Source: an uncultured Lachnospiraceae bacterium
GTDB lineage: Bacteria > Bacillota > Clostridia > Lachnospirales > Lachnospiraceae
Length of the DNA: 64,000 nucleotides
Assembly (NCBI GenBank): GCA_910586125.1
Contig: CAJUHP010000010.1
Coordinates: 1 to 64,000, forward strand
Direction: 5' to 3'
Below are positions 43,108-51,721 of this stretch, one piece after another (the stretch's first letter is position 1; every line of letters begins with the position of its first letter). Both the position numbers and the translations under genes were made by a program. The notes beneath the pieces were generated by a model. That model did not search any database and was not told where the DNA came from. It worked only from the letters and a program-made list of their open reading frames with translations.

Positions 43108-43995
43108 GTGGCGACATTAAAACAATTGAAGATATTTATCGCTGTGGCAGAGTACGGAAAAATGAATGAGGCAGCCAGAAGGCTTTACATATCTCAGCCC
43201 ACGGTCAGTCAGATCATCTCAGATTTGGAAGCGGAGTACCAGACCAAGCTGTTTGAGAGACTTCCCCGAGAACTGCGGATCACGGCGGCAGGACAGATCC
43301 TTCTCAGTAATGCCAGGGAGATGGTATCCATTCATGAGCATTTGGAACAGTCGATGAAGAATATCAATTCCCACCGGCCTCTGCGGATTGGAGCCACGCT
43401 GACCATAGGCAACACCATGATGGGAGGGCTGATCCGGAAGCTGTCAGACCAGTATCCGGATATCGACGCCACGGTGTTTGTGGAGAATACCCGGATTATT
43501 GAGCACCGATTGATTCACAATGAGCTGGACGTGGCTTTGGTGGAGGGGATCATTCTCAGGGAAACCATTGTCACCATGCCGGTGCTGGAGGATTCGATGT
43601 GCTTAATCTGCGGGCCGGGCCATCCGTTTGCCTCCCGCGCAAGCGTTACCATCGGGGAGCTGCAGAATCAGAATTTTATCATGCGGGAGAAGGGGAGCGG
43701 TACCAGGGCAATCTTTGAGAATATCATGCTGACCAACCACATTCCCTTTTTTACCAAGTGGGAGTGCAGCAGCGGTACCGCGATCATCGACGCGGTGCGC
43801 CATGACCTGGGGCTGGGGGTTTTGTCCCGCCGCTGTATCCCGCAGGCCGTGGCGCGAAAAGAAATCTTTGCGGTGCCGGTGGAGGGCGTATCCATGAAGC
43901 GGTATTTTTATCTGTGCCGCAATCAGAGCCATCCGGTCAACACCCAGATCAAAGATTTTGAGAAGGTGGTGGAGGAGAGCCGGGAGGATCAGTGA
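43108..43995 (+). CDS. LysR-family transcriptional regulator
   Basis: The 295-residue regulator has an N-terminal winged helix (LKQLKIFIAVAEYGKMNEAA, then LYISQPTVSQIISDLE) and a periplasmic-binding-like effector domain. The start is GTG 43108 after AGGAGGAAGAAAT; an ATG two bases earlier is out of frame. It is divergent from the flavoprotein-sulfite reductase operon across 129 bases, the classical arrangement for a LysR activator and its target. Homologues such as CysL and YeiE control sulfite metabolism. It overlaps the end of the convergent hemL gene by seven bases. Confidence 0.92.
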   Translation: MATLKQLKIFIAVAEYGKMNEAARRLYISQPTVSQIISDLEAEYQTKLFERLPRELRITAAGQILLSNAREMVSIHEHLEQSMKNINSHRPLRIGATLTIGNTMMGGLIRKLSDQYPDIDATVFVENTRIIEHRLIHNELDVALVEGIILRETIVTMPVLEDSMCLICGPGHPFASRASVTIGELQNQNFIMREKGSGTRAIFENIMLTNHIPFFTKWECSSGTAIIDAVRHDLGLGVLSRRCIPQAVARKEIFAVPVEGVSMKRYFYLCRNQSHPVNTQIKDFEKVVEESREDQ

Positions 43996-45257
43996 AAATA
44001 GTCCCGGATCACCCGGCAGGTTTCGGCAATGTCTTCCTGCGTGTGCGCATCCGATATGAACATGGCTTCAAACTGGGCCGGCGCCGTATAGATTCCATGG
44101 TCAAGAAGGTATCCGAAATAGTCCGCATAGCGCGCCGTGTCCGAGGAGAGAGCACTCTCGTAATCCTTTACCGGGCAGGAGGTAAAGAAGACGCTCAAGA
44201 GGGAGCCGATCTGGTTGACACACACCGGCTCGTTCGCAGCTTCCCGAACCGTTTGGGCGATCTGGACCGCTTTTTTCTCGAGCCGCTGATAGATAGCCGG
44301 GTCTTCTTTTAACAGGCGCAGCGTCTCGATGCCGGCGGCGGTGGCGATAGGGTTGCCGGACAGCGTTCCGGCCTGATATACCGGACCGTCGGGAGAGATC
44401 TGGCGCATAATCTCCCTGCGGCCGCCGTAGGCGCCCATGGGCATACCGCCTCCTACGATTTTTCCCAGAGTGGTCAGATCGGGAAAGACCTGATAATATT
44501 CCTGCGCGCCGCCAAGCCCCAGCCTAAATCCGGTGATCACCTCGTCAAAGATCAAGAGCGCATGGAAACGTTCTGTAATCCGGCGCAGAAAAGGGAGGAA
44601 ATCCGCATCCGGCAGGACGACACCCATGTTGGCGGCCACCGGCTCCACGATGACAGCGGCGATCCCGTCCGGATCGGCGGCAAAAAGCCGCTCGACCGAT
44701 TCTTTGTCGTTGTACGAAGCCAGCAGGGTACTCTGGGTATAACCGGCGGGAACGCCCGCGCTGTCCGGCACGGCAGTCGTCAGAGCCGCGGAGCCGGCCT
44801 TTACCAATAGACCGTCGGAGTGCCCGTGATAGCAGCCCCGGAATTTGATGATCTTATCCCGCCCGGTATAGCCTCTAGCCGCGCGGATGGCGCTCATGAC
44901 GGCCTCGGTGCCGGAGCTGACGAGGCGGCTCATCTCCATGGAAGGAATCCGTTCGCAGATCAATTCGGCCAGAACGACTTCGTTCTCTGTGGGCGCGCCG
45001 TAGGTCAGTCCGCGGGCGCAGGCTTTCTGGACTTCTTCGATGACCCGGGGATGCGCGTGACCTAGAATGCCGGGTCCCCAGGAGCAGACATAGTCGATCA
45101 TCTCGTTGCCGTCCACGTCCGTGATCCGGCTGCCTTTTGCCGAGGCGATAAAACGCGGGGTGCGCCCGACTGCGCCGAATGCGCGGACCGGGCTGTTCAC
45201 GCCGCCGGGAATCTTTTTTTTGGCGGCTTCAAAAAGTTCCTGAGAGCGGGTATCCAT
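43989..45257 (-). CDS. hemL: Glutamate-1-semialdehyde 2,1-aminomutase
   Basis: The 422-residue PLP enzyme converts glutamate-1-semialdehyde to 5-aminolevulinate. Family marks: GGVNSPVRAFGAVGRTPRFI, the PLP aspartate region LLIFDEVITGFRLG, and the Schiff-base lysine in TTLGKIVGGGMPMGAYGG. ATG 45257 is ten bases from AAGGAGG; a TTG six bases upstream is less likely. It follows hemB by about ten bases, so the two are one transcript. The 3' end overlaps the end of the LysR gene on the other strand. Confidence 0.95.
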   Translation of the reverse strand: MDTRSQELFEAAKKKIPGGVNSPVRAFGAVGRTPRFIASAKGSRITDVDGNEMIDYVCSWGPGILGHAHPRVIEEVQKACARGLTYGAPTENEVVLAELICERIPSMEMSRLVSSGTEAVMSAIRAARGYTGRDKIIKFRGCYHGHSDGLLVKAGSAALTTAVPDSAGVPAGYTQSTLLASYNDKESVERLFAADPDGIAAVIVEPVAANMGVVLPDADFLPFLRRITERFHALLIFDEVITGFRLGLGGAQEYYQVFPDLTTLGKIVGGGMPMGAYGGRREIMRQISPDGPVYQAGTLSGNPIATAAGIETLRLLKEDPAIYQRLEKKAVQIAQTVREAANEPVCVNQIGSLLSVFFTSCPVKDYESALSSDTARYADYFGYLLDHGIYTAPAQFEAMFISDAHTQEDIAETCRVIRDYFH

Positions 45258-45272
45258 ATCCAATTCTCCTCC

Positions 45273-46247
45273 TTAAGAAAGTGATGAAAGCCAGGCGGCG
45301 GCGTCCAGCGCGTGGTAAGTGATAATCATCTTGGCGCCGGCCCGTTTCAATCCGGTCAGAATCTCCAGAACAATTTTTTTCTCGTCGATAAAGCCTGCGG
45401 CCGCGGCGGCTTTCACCATGGCATATTCGCCGCTGACATTGTAGGCGACGATGGGAATATTGCAATGGACGGAGATATCCCGAATGATATCCATGTAGGC
45501 CATAGCCGGTTTGGCGATGATCAGATCGGCCCCCTCCCGGATGTCTTCCTCCACCTCGCGCAGCGCTTCCCGGCCGTTGGCAGGGTCCATCTGGTAGGTT
45601 TTGCGGTCTCCAAAGCCAGGAGCAGAGTGAGCGGCCTCCCGGAAAGGACCGTAGAAGGAGGAAGAAAATTTGGCGCTGTAGGCCATGATGGGCGTGTAGA
45701 GGAATCCCTCGGCGTCGAGCGCCTGACGGATGGCCTGAATGCGCAGATCCATCATATCGCTGGGGGCGACGAGATCCGCGCCGGCCCTGGCGTAGCTGAC
45801 AGCCGTTTTTGCCAGAAGGGGAAGGGTCTCGTCGTTGAGAATTACGCCGTCCTGCACCAAGCCGCAGTGGCCGTGGGAGGTGTACTCGCAGAGGCAGACA
45901 TCCGCAATCAGAAGCAGATGCGCATAACGGGGGTCAGATTTCAGAAAGCGAAGCGCTTTCTGGACGATGCCGTCGTCGTCCCAGGCGCCGCTTCCGGTCT
46001 CGTCCTTGTGGGACGGGATTCCGAACAGCAGAACGCTGCGGATGCCGGCGCGCACGACGCGATCCATCTCTCTGGGCAGACAATCCAGTGAATACTGGCA
46101 GATGCCGGGCATGGAGTCCACCGGGAGGCAGATATTTTCTCCCTCTATAACAAAAACGGGGTAAATCAGTTCATCAATGCGGACATGGTTTTCTCTGACC
46201 ATGTCCCGAAGAGCCGCGTTCATGCGCAGCCGTCTGGTACGGTCCAT
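45273..46247 (-). CDS. hemB: Porphobilinogen synthase (5-aminolevulinate dehydratase)
   Basis: The 324-residue enzyme condenses two 5-aminolevulinates to porphobilinogen. The active-site lysines lie in IMAYSAKFSSSFYGPFREA and LIIAKPAMAYMDIIRD. A cysteine cluster in IADVCLCEYTSHGHCG marks the zinc-dependent type. ATG 46247 follows CAGGAGGATG. It lies 82 bases after the precorrin-2 dehydrogenase gene and just before hemL on the same strand. Confidence 0.95.
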   Translation of the reverse strand: MDRTRRLRMNAALRDMVRENHVRIDELIYPVFVIEGENICLPVDSMPGICQYSLDCLPREMDRVVRAGIRSVLLFGIPSHKDETGSGAWDDDGIVQKALRFLKSDPRYAHLLLIADVCLCEYTSHGHCGLVQDGVILNDETLPLLAKTAVSYARAGADLVAPSDMMDLRIQAIRQALDAEGFLYTPIMAYSAKFSSSFYGPFREAAHSAPGFGDRKTYQMDPANGREALREVEEDIREGADLIIAKPAMAYMDIIRDISVHCNIPIVAYNVSGEYAMVKAAAAAGFIDEKKIVLEILTGLKRAGAKMIITYHALDAAAWLSSLS

Positions 46248-46328
46248 TTCATCCTCCTGTCTGCCGCGTGGCGGCGTGTATGGTCGTTGGTTTTTGAATC
46301 CTGGCGGATGACCGCCGGGCCAATGGTT

Positions 46329-46946
46329 CTATTTTTCTGATATTTGGGGAAAAATCCGGGCGATTTCCTCCTCGCTGGGGATATCTTCCCGGCGAAGCCC
46401 GCACGAAAGAAGGGCGCGGTAGATGCGTTTGCGTTCTTCCTCCGTCGTGGTATGGCGGCGTACCTGCGGCCGCAGGCTTCCCAGAAAGGCGGACAGCCGG
46501 CCGATCAGGGGCGTCAGCACAGGCCGCATCTGGTCTTTTAAATACTGAACAACCGCAGGGCTTTGCCCTCCGCTGGAAAAGGCGGCGACGACTTCTCCCT
46601 CCTTCAGATAGGCGGGGAAGATGAAATCGCAGTCGGCGGGCTGATCGACGGCGTTGACGGAAATGCCGCGCAGCCGGCAGTCCACGGCGATTTGGTGATT
46701 GAGGGCGGCATCGTCCGTGGCGGCTACCACAAGCGTTTTTCCGTCCAGATCCTGGGGAGAGTACTCCTGTCGGCGGCAGACAATGCCGGGAACGGCGAGG
46801 ATCTCCGGAAGAATCTGCGGGGCAGTCAGGTACAGGCTGGCCCCGAAGTCCTGCAGCACCTGAATCTTGCGCAGAGCGATGCGGCCGCCGCCGATAATCA
46901 GACAAGGTTTGTCCTGCAGGTCGATGAAAAGAGGAAAATAGGACAT
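46329..46946 (-). CDS. Precorrin-2 dehydrogenase (Met8/CysG N-terminal type)
   Basis: The 205-residue protein begins MSYFPLFIDLQDKPCLIIGG with the NAD motif GGGRIALRKIQVLQDFGA, then a VVAATDDAALNHQIAVDC segment. It should oxidise precorrin-2 to sirohydrochlorin and perhaps insert iron, as in Met8 and the CysG N-terminal half. ATG 46946 is preceded by GGAAAGGAG; longer frames upstream cover the divergent promoter region. It heads the minus-strand haem run and completes the branch from the trifunctional enzyme to sirohaem. Confidence 0.9.
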   Translation of the reverse strand: MSYFPLFIDLQDKPCLIIGGGRIALRKIQVLQDFGASLYLTAPQILPEILAVPGIVCRRQEYSPQDLDGKTLVVAATDDAALNHQIAVDCRLRGISVNAVDQPADCDFIFPAYLKEGEVVAAFSSGGQSPAVVQYLKDQMRPVLTPLIGRLSAFLGSLRPQVRRHTTTEEERKRIYRALLSCGLRREDIPSEEEIARIFPQISEK

Positions 46947-47118
46947 GGCGCTCCTTTCCGGGAGGCCGTTTGTCCGAGTGCGGACGCTCCCTTTTGGCCA
47001 TATTGTAACATGGGGAGAGGGAATGTACAAGGGCGAAAGAGCGCACTTTCCGTCAAGAAAATCTGCTCCGCCTGGGCTATACTGTAACCGACAAGCAAAC
47101 CTTACGGGAGGTATCCGC

Positions 47119-48690
47119 ATGGACAACGACAATCCCATCTTTCGCTCACTTGCCCTGATTGAGGAAAAAATTCATGAAAAGCTGACGGTGGAAAACCTGG
47201 CCGACAGCATTCATTTTTCCAAATATCATTATCAGCGCGTATTCCGGGAGGCTGTGGGCGAGAGCGTCATGCAGTATGTAACGAGGCGCAGGCTCTCCTT
47301 AGCGGCCAGGGAGCTGGCCGGGGGGAATTCCAGCGTTCTTGAGATCGCCTTAAAGTACGGCTACGATTCTCATGAAGGCTTTACCCGGAGCTTTCGCGCG
47401 TACACCGGCGTCACGCCGGCGGAATACAGAAAATACTGCCACGCCCTAAATATTACGGAGCGAAACGCATGGAAAGCAGAATGTCCGTATCCGCGCACCA
47501 AACCTTCCCTCTCATTCAGAAAGGAGAAATGTGCAATGTTATATTCAAATGCTGCCAATGAAATCATCCGAGAGCTGAACGCGCTGGTAGTGCAGGCCAA
47601 GGAAACGGCCGCCTACACAGAAAAACAGGCGTCGCAGCAGGGGAGTGCCGCGTACCAAAAATTTTGGGATTTTATCATTTCCCGAACAAACGCCATGGCG
47701 GACGATCTTTCTGGTACCCTGGACCGCATCCTTTCCATCAGCCAGCATCCCGATGAAATATCGGCGCGCTTTATGATTGTCAAGACCATTGACGACGCGG
47801 TCTTCTGGTGCAGCCTCACCGCCTTCCAGACCGGACTGACCGTTTCGCGCGCAAAGCCGAAAGACAGAGAGGCCTTCCAGCCGATCTGTGACCGGTATGA
47901 CAAGCTGGCGGCGGACGCCAGAATCCGGGCGGGTAAGATCGTGACATTTTTTAATGAATTGTCCGAGCTGATCTTTCGGGACATAAGAGAAAATGCACGG
48001 CAGAGGATCCAGGAGGCGGTCAGAAAAGGGAAGGAGATCTCCGCGGTGCTGAATACCGGCTTGGGTCAGCCTTATTTGTATATTGTACAGGAGATCGCAG
48101 CCGTTACAGACGAACTTTCCTCCGTTCCTCTGGAGGAGATCACGGTCTGTCTTCTGGAAGACTGCCTGTTCCGTCTGGAGATCATCGACTTTGCCGCCGC
48201 CGTTGATTTTCTGCGCGATCCCCATCCGGAAACGCTTCCGAGCGGGATTCATGAATGGAAAGAACAGCTTCAGGAGACAGCGGAATTTTTCCAGGGCCTG
48301 TCGGCGGATATCCGGCAGACGGTTTTTTCGCCGGATAAGACCGCGGTTCTGGAAAATACGCAGGAAACCCGATACCGCAATATGGCGTTTCAGAGCAATA
48401 TTTTGCTGTTTTATTTGAAAGGGGAGAGGGAAAAGCTTGACGCTGCCCGTCTGCTTGGGGAAGAGCAGAAAGCGGCTTTTGACGCCATCGCTGCCGCCTT
48501 TGACCGGCTGATTGAGCTGGCATACCGTGCGGCTGGCGAGGAGGATGCCGGTCGGCTGCAAAAACAGCTTCAAGCTCTCTATGCCGAGATGACCGCACAG
48601 GCAAAAGCCCTGGGCGAATGCGGCGGTCCAATCCAGTATATCGCAGAGGAAGTGAAGGCATTGGAGCAGGCGGTCTTTTCGGTTTCCTAA
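47119..48690 (+). CDS. AraC-family regulator with long helical C-terminal region
   Basis: The 523-residue protein starts at ATG 47119 after GGGAGG. Residues about 8-110 are a complete AraC DNA-binding domain (LIEEKIHEKLTVENLADSIH, YHYQRVFREAVGESVMQYV, then GYDSHEGFTRSFRAYTGVTP). Most AraC regulators have this domain at the C-terminus; here it is N-terminal and about 400 residues of mostly helical sequence follow. No known ligand domain is recognised in that part. It is divergent from the sirohaem run across about 170 bases. Whether it controls those genes is unknown. Confidence 0.83.
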   Translation: MDNDNPIFRSLALIEEKIHEKLTVENLADSIHFSKYHYQRVFREAVGESVMQYVTRRRLSLAARELAGGNSSVLEIALKYGYDSHEGFTRSFRAYTGVTPAEYRKYCHALNITERNAWKAECPYPRTKPSLSFRKEKCAMLYSNAANEIIRELNALVVQAKETAAYTEKQASQQGSAAYQKFWDFIISRTNAMADDLSGTLDRILSISQHPDEISARFMIVKTIDDAVFWCSLTAFQTGLTVSRAKPKDREAFQPICDRYDKLAADARIRAGKIVTFFNELSELIFRDIRENARQRIQEAVRKGKEISAVLNTGLGQPYLYIVQEIAAVTDELSSVPLEEITVCLLEDCLFRLEIIDFAAAVDFLRDPHPETLPSGIHEWKEQLQETAEFFQGLSADIRQTVFSPDKTAVLENTQETRYRNMAFQSNILLFYLKGEREKLDAARLLGEEQKAAFDAIAAAFDRLIELAYRAAGEEDAGRLQKQLQALYAEMTAQAKALGECGGPIQYIAEEVKALEQAVFSVS

Positions 48691-49464
48691 ATTTCAGGTT
48701 AAAAAGCGGCAAAGAAGCCGGACAATGCAACAGTCATATTTAAGCCTGAGAGCGGCGGGAACATAGGAACGGTTTGATGTTCAGGAAACTATTGAATATC
48801 ATGCGGGGGTATCGCAAAATCATCCAATTAGGTGATGGAGAGATGCCCTCGTTCTATTTTGCTTAACAGGAACTTGAAAATTTTGTTTAAAATTAGGGAG
48901 GATAGCTATTTACAAAAATACAAATACGTGATATAATCAGAAGGCTAAAACACAAAGAGGACTTGAAAAAATGGTTCAGAGCAAGAGATTCATGACAGTC
49001 TGACAGATAGAGCGCACGGGTCTGGCTATTTTTGTTACAAAATAATAGAAGACATATCTTCCGCATTTTTGTTGTAAGGGGGGAAGATATGCCTTTTTGT
49101 CTTTTCTTGAAAAAGTTTGTTTTATTTGTGCTCTTTCCAGCAAAAGTACAAATGCAGGAAGATTTTTGTTAGATCGTCTTTTTATTTATAGCAGTGCTTG
49201 TGGTGCGAGTGGCACGGACACGGCGTTGCTGCGCGATGCAAACCAAACCGATCAATTCAAGATAGAACATGGTATCTCTGAGTTGCGCCAAGTATATGCA
49301 GCACCCTTATTTGGATAGATTTGTGAAAAAGTTTGAGTGGCAACCAGTGATTGATATAAAAACACCAGAGGTCAATGCAAAAGAATAAAAAGATACCGCT
49401 TTTTATGAAGAGGAGGAGGATCACACCCAGTTGCAGCAAGAGGATATCTTGACAAACAAGATGA
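48691..49464. other. Decayed region upstream of chemoreceptor gene
   Basis: No intact gene is present. A hairpin (CATATCTTCC at 49053-49062 with GGAAGATATG at 49082-49091) is followed by a T-rich stretch and may be an old terminator. Broken plus-strand frames such as MQHPYLDRFVKKFEWQPVID (around 49297-49388) probably belong to the same lost signalling gene as the EAL remnant just downstream. Confidence 0.45.
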
Positions 49465-49704
49465 ATGACTCGCTGGAACCCCAGATTTCAGAGAATATTA
49501 CAGCCAAAAGGAGACATTTTCACCGGCAAGATAATCAGCGCTGAAGCGTTGGTCTGCGAGAAAAACGCGGACATAGGCCAGGGATATTTATTTTCTAAGC
49601 CAGTTGCGGTGACAGGTTTTGAACAACTGTTGTTTAACGATTCATTATTGCAAAAAATCAAATTAAAATATTTGCGGATGTATGGAGGAAAAATATCGTG
49701 TTAA
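49465..49704 (+). pseudogene. EAL-domain phosphodiesterase remnant, internally deleted
   Basis: The frame contains QPKGDIFTGKIISAEALV, the opening of an EAL domain, directly joined to DIGQGYLFSKPVAVTGFEQL, its closing motif. About 180 residues of the cyclic-di-GMP phosphodiesterase core between the two are missing. This looks like an in-frame internal deletion in a gene whose upstream part has also decayed. It cannot be catalytic. It lies immediately ahead of the chemoreceptor gene, overlapping its start by a few bases. Confidence 0.65.
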
Positions 49705-51485
49705 AAAACATGAACGTGAAAAAATGTTTGTTGCTTGGCTATGGTATCACCATCGGGGTTTCCCTGTTTTTGATCGTTACCAGCCTATTTATGATGTCCA
49801 ATATTAAAAGCAAGTACGATGTGCTGCTGAATAAGGAGGCCCAGGCAAGCCAAGATATTTTATACTGCCGGGTCAACTCCCTGCTGACTGGACGAAATAT
49901 CCGTGATTGTTATCTTACTCCAGGTTCTGAAGCGAACGAAGGGCTGCTTCAAGCGGCGGAAAAAGCACAGGATGATCTCTTTGCCAATATGGAATTGCTG
50001 AAGGAGCATTTTCCCTCTCAGTTGGATCGCAGCAAATTGGATGAGTATATTGCGGTAACAACCAATTGGGCCGATACAAATCCACAGCTTATTGAGTGGT
50101 ATCGCCAGTATGTCAAAACAGGAGACGAATCATATATCCAGAAGGGGATCCAGTTTATCTATGAAACGGATACGCCCGACCAGGAGAACATGGCCGCCGC
50201 AGCAACGGCCTTGGACAATTATTTGGTTCAGGCAACGGCTGACGAGCGGGAGCGTATTGAATTTGAGGTTATGGTCATCATCGGTATTGTTGCTGCCGCC
50301 ACAGTTCTCGCCACCATTGCAGTCATTGCGCTGGGATTTGTGATTATTAAGACAATTACCATTCCGGTTGGTCAAGTTCAAAGTGCTCTGGTCGGATTTT
50401 CACAGGGCAATCTGGACATTTCCGTTGACTACCAGAGCAAGAGCGAACTGGGTGTGATGTGCGATGCCCTGCGCAGCAGCCAGGCAACTCTCTCCGGCGT
50501 CATTCAGGACGAAGCATATCTGCTCAAAGAGATGGCAGAGGGAAATTTTGATGTACATAGCAAGGACACCTCTTTGTATGTCGGCGCGCTGGAAACCATC
50601 ATCCAATCGATCAGAGACATCAATCATCAGCTCAGTGATGCGCTCTTAAGAATCGCGCAAGGTACAGACCAAGTTTCCGCTGGTGCGGATCAAGTGTCGA
50701 CAGGCGCACAGTCGTTGGCTCAGGGCGCGACCGAGCAGGCCAGCACGCTGGAGGAATTGACGGCAACGATTACAGAAATTTCCGAAGCATCACAGAAGAC
50801 GGATCTTGCTGCCAAAGAAGCAAAAACCAGTGTGCAGGCAGCAGGCGAGCAGGTAGAAAAGATGAATCAGCAGGTAGATGTTTTGAACCAGGCAATGAAC
50901 AAGATTGCGCTTTCTTCTCAGGAAATGGGCAAGATCATTCGGACGATCGAGGATATTGCGTTCCAGACGAATATCTTGGCTCTGAACGCCGCCGTGGAAG
51001 CTGCCCGCGCTGGCAGCGCTGGAAAGGGCTTTGCCGTGGTGGCGGATGAGGTGCGCAGCCTGGCAGCGAAATCGGATGCATCGGCCAAAGCAACGAAGGA
51101 ACTGATTGACAGTGCGATCAGCTCCGTTCAGGATGGAAACAATATTGTCGAACAGGTTACACAGGCTTTGATGGAGTGCAAGGGATTAACCAACGAGGTT
51201 GTGAATCGCGTGGATGTGGTTACAGATGGCGTGGAGGTTCAAACCACTTCTATTAAACAAGTGACGGAAAGCATTGATCAGCTTTCTTCTGTGGTGCAGA
51301 CAAACTCTGCGACAAGTGAAGAGTCTGCGGCGGCAAGCGAGGAGCTTGCCAGTCAAGCCGCAACGATGAAAAACCTGGTTGGGCATTTTACGCTTCGCCG
51401 TATAGATGGCAGTGCCCGCCCGGCAGCACCCGTTCCTTATGAGAAGGAGGTTGTTGTTAGCAATATGAGCTCAGATAAATACTAA
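49698..51485 (+). CDS. Methyl-accepting chemotaxis protein
   Basis: The 595-residue receptor begins at GTG 49698 after GGAGGAAAA. TM1 is near residues 13-33; an extracellular helical bundle of about 155 residues follows (four-helix type); TM2 is near 193-218. A HAMP domain comes next, then the long cytoplasmic coiled coil. The signalling tip reads IAFQTNILALNAAVEAARAG and GFAVVADEVRSLA. A terminal KEVVVSNMSSDKY tail has no CheR pentapeptide. It would report an extracellular ligand to CheA-CheW. No che genes are in the window. Confidence 0.93.
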   Translation: MLKNMNVKKCLLLGYGITIGVSLFLIVTSLFMMSNIKSKYDVLLNKEAQASQDILYCRVNSLLTGRNIRDCYLTPGSEANEGLLQAAEKAQDDLFANMELLKEHFPSQLDRSKLDEYIAVTTNWADTNPQLIEWYRQYVKTGDESYIQKGIQFIYETDTPDQENMAAAATALDNYLVQATADERERIEFEVMVIIGIVAAATVLATIAVIALGFVIIKTITIPVGQVQSALVGFSQGNLDISVDYQSKSELGVMCDALRSSQATLSGVIQDEAYLLKEMAEGNFDVHSKDTSLYVGALETIIQSIRDINHQLSDALLRIAQGTDQVSAGADQVSTGAQSLAQGATEQASTLEELTATITEISEASQKTDLAAKEAKTSVQAAGEQVEKMNQQVDVLNQAMNKIALSSQEMGKIIRTIEDIAFQTNILALNAAVEAARAGSAGKGFAVVADEVRSLAAKSDASAKATKELIDSAISSVQDGNNIVEQVTQALMECKGLTNEVVNRVDVVTDGVEVQTTSIKQVTESIDQLSSVVQTNSATSEESAAASEELASQAATMKNLVGHFTLRRIDGSARPAAPVPYEKEVVVSNMSSDKY

Positions 51486-51666
51486 AAAGCGTATGGGGGC
51501 CACAAAATAACATAACGTACCCGTTCAGGGCGCAGATGACGCGGCAGTCATTTGCGCCCTGATTCTGTATCAAGATTTTTCAGAAAAGTATATTTTGAGA
51601 GGGGCAGCCAGCCCATTTTTGAGAAGACGGAAAAGGGGAAGTACGTCACAGATAACCGTTTGCCGC

Positions 51667-51695
51667 TTGCCCGTTGTTTTTGCCTGTAGTATACT
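51667..51695 (+). promoter_or_regulatory. Promoter of GH5 lipoprotein gene
   Basis: TTGCCC (51667-51672) and TATACT (51690-51695) are separated by 17 bases, and the ATG is 27 bases beyond the -10 box. Confidence 0.6.
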
Positions 51696-51721
51696 GTAAA
51701 GGAAAAGAAGGGGGCAGGAAA

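Noticed and set aside
47545..48573. Minus-strand frame of 342 codons
   Set aside because: Antisense to the AraC-type gene, with no ribosome site or motif.
49000..49464. Cyclic-di-GMP riboswitch upstream of the chemoreceptor
   Set aside because: No match to the conserved GEMM core was found. The only structure is a simple hairpin.
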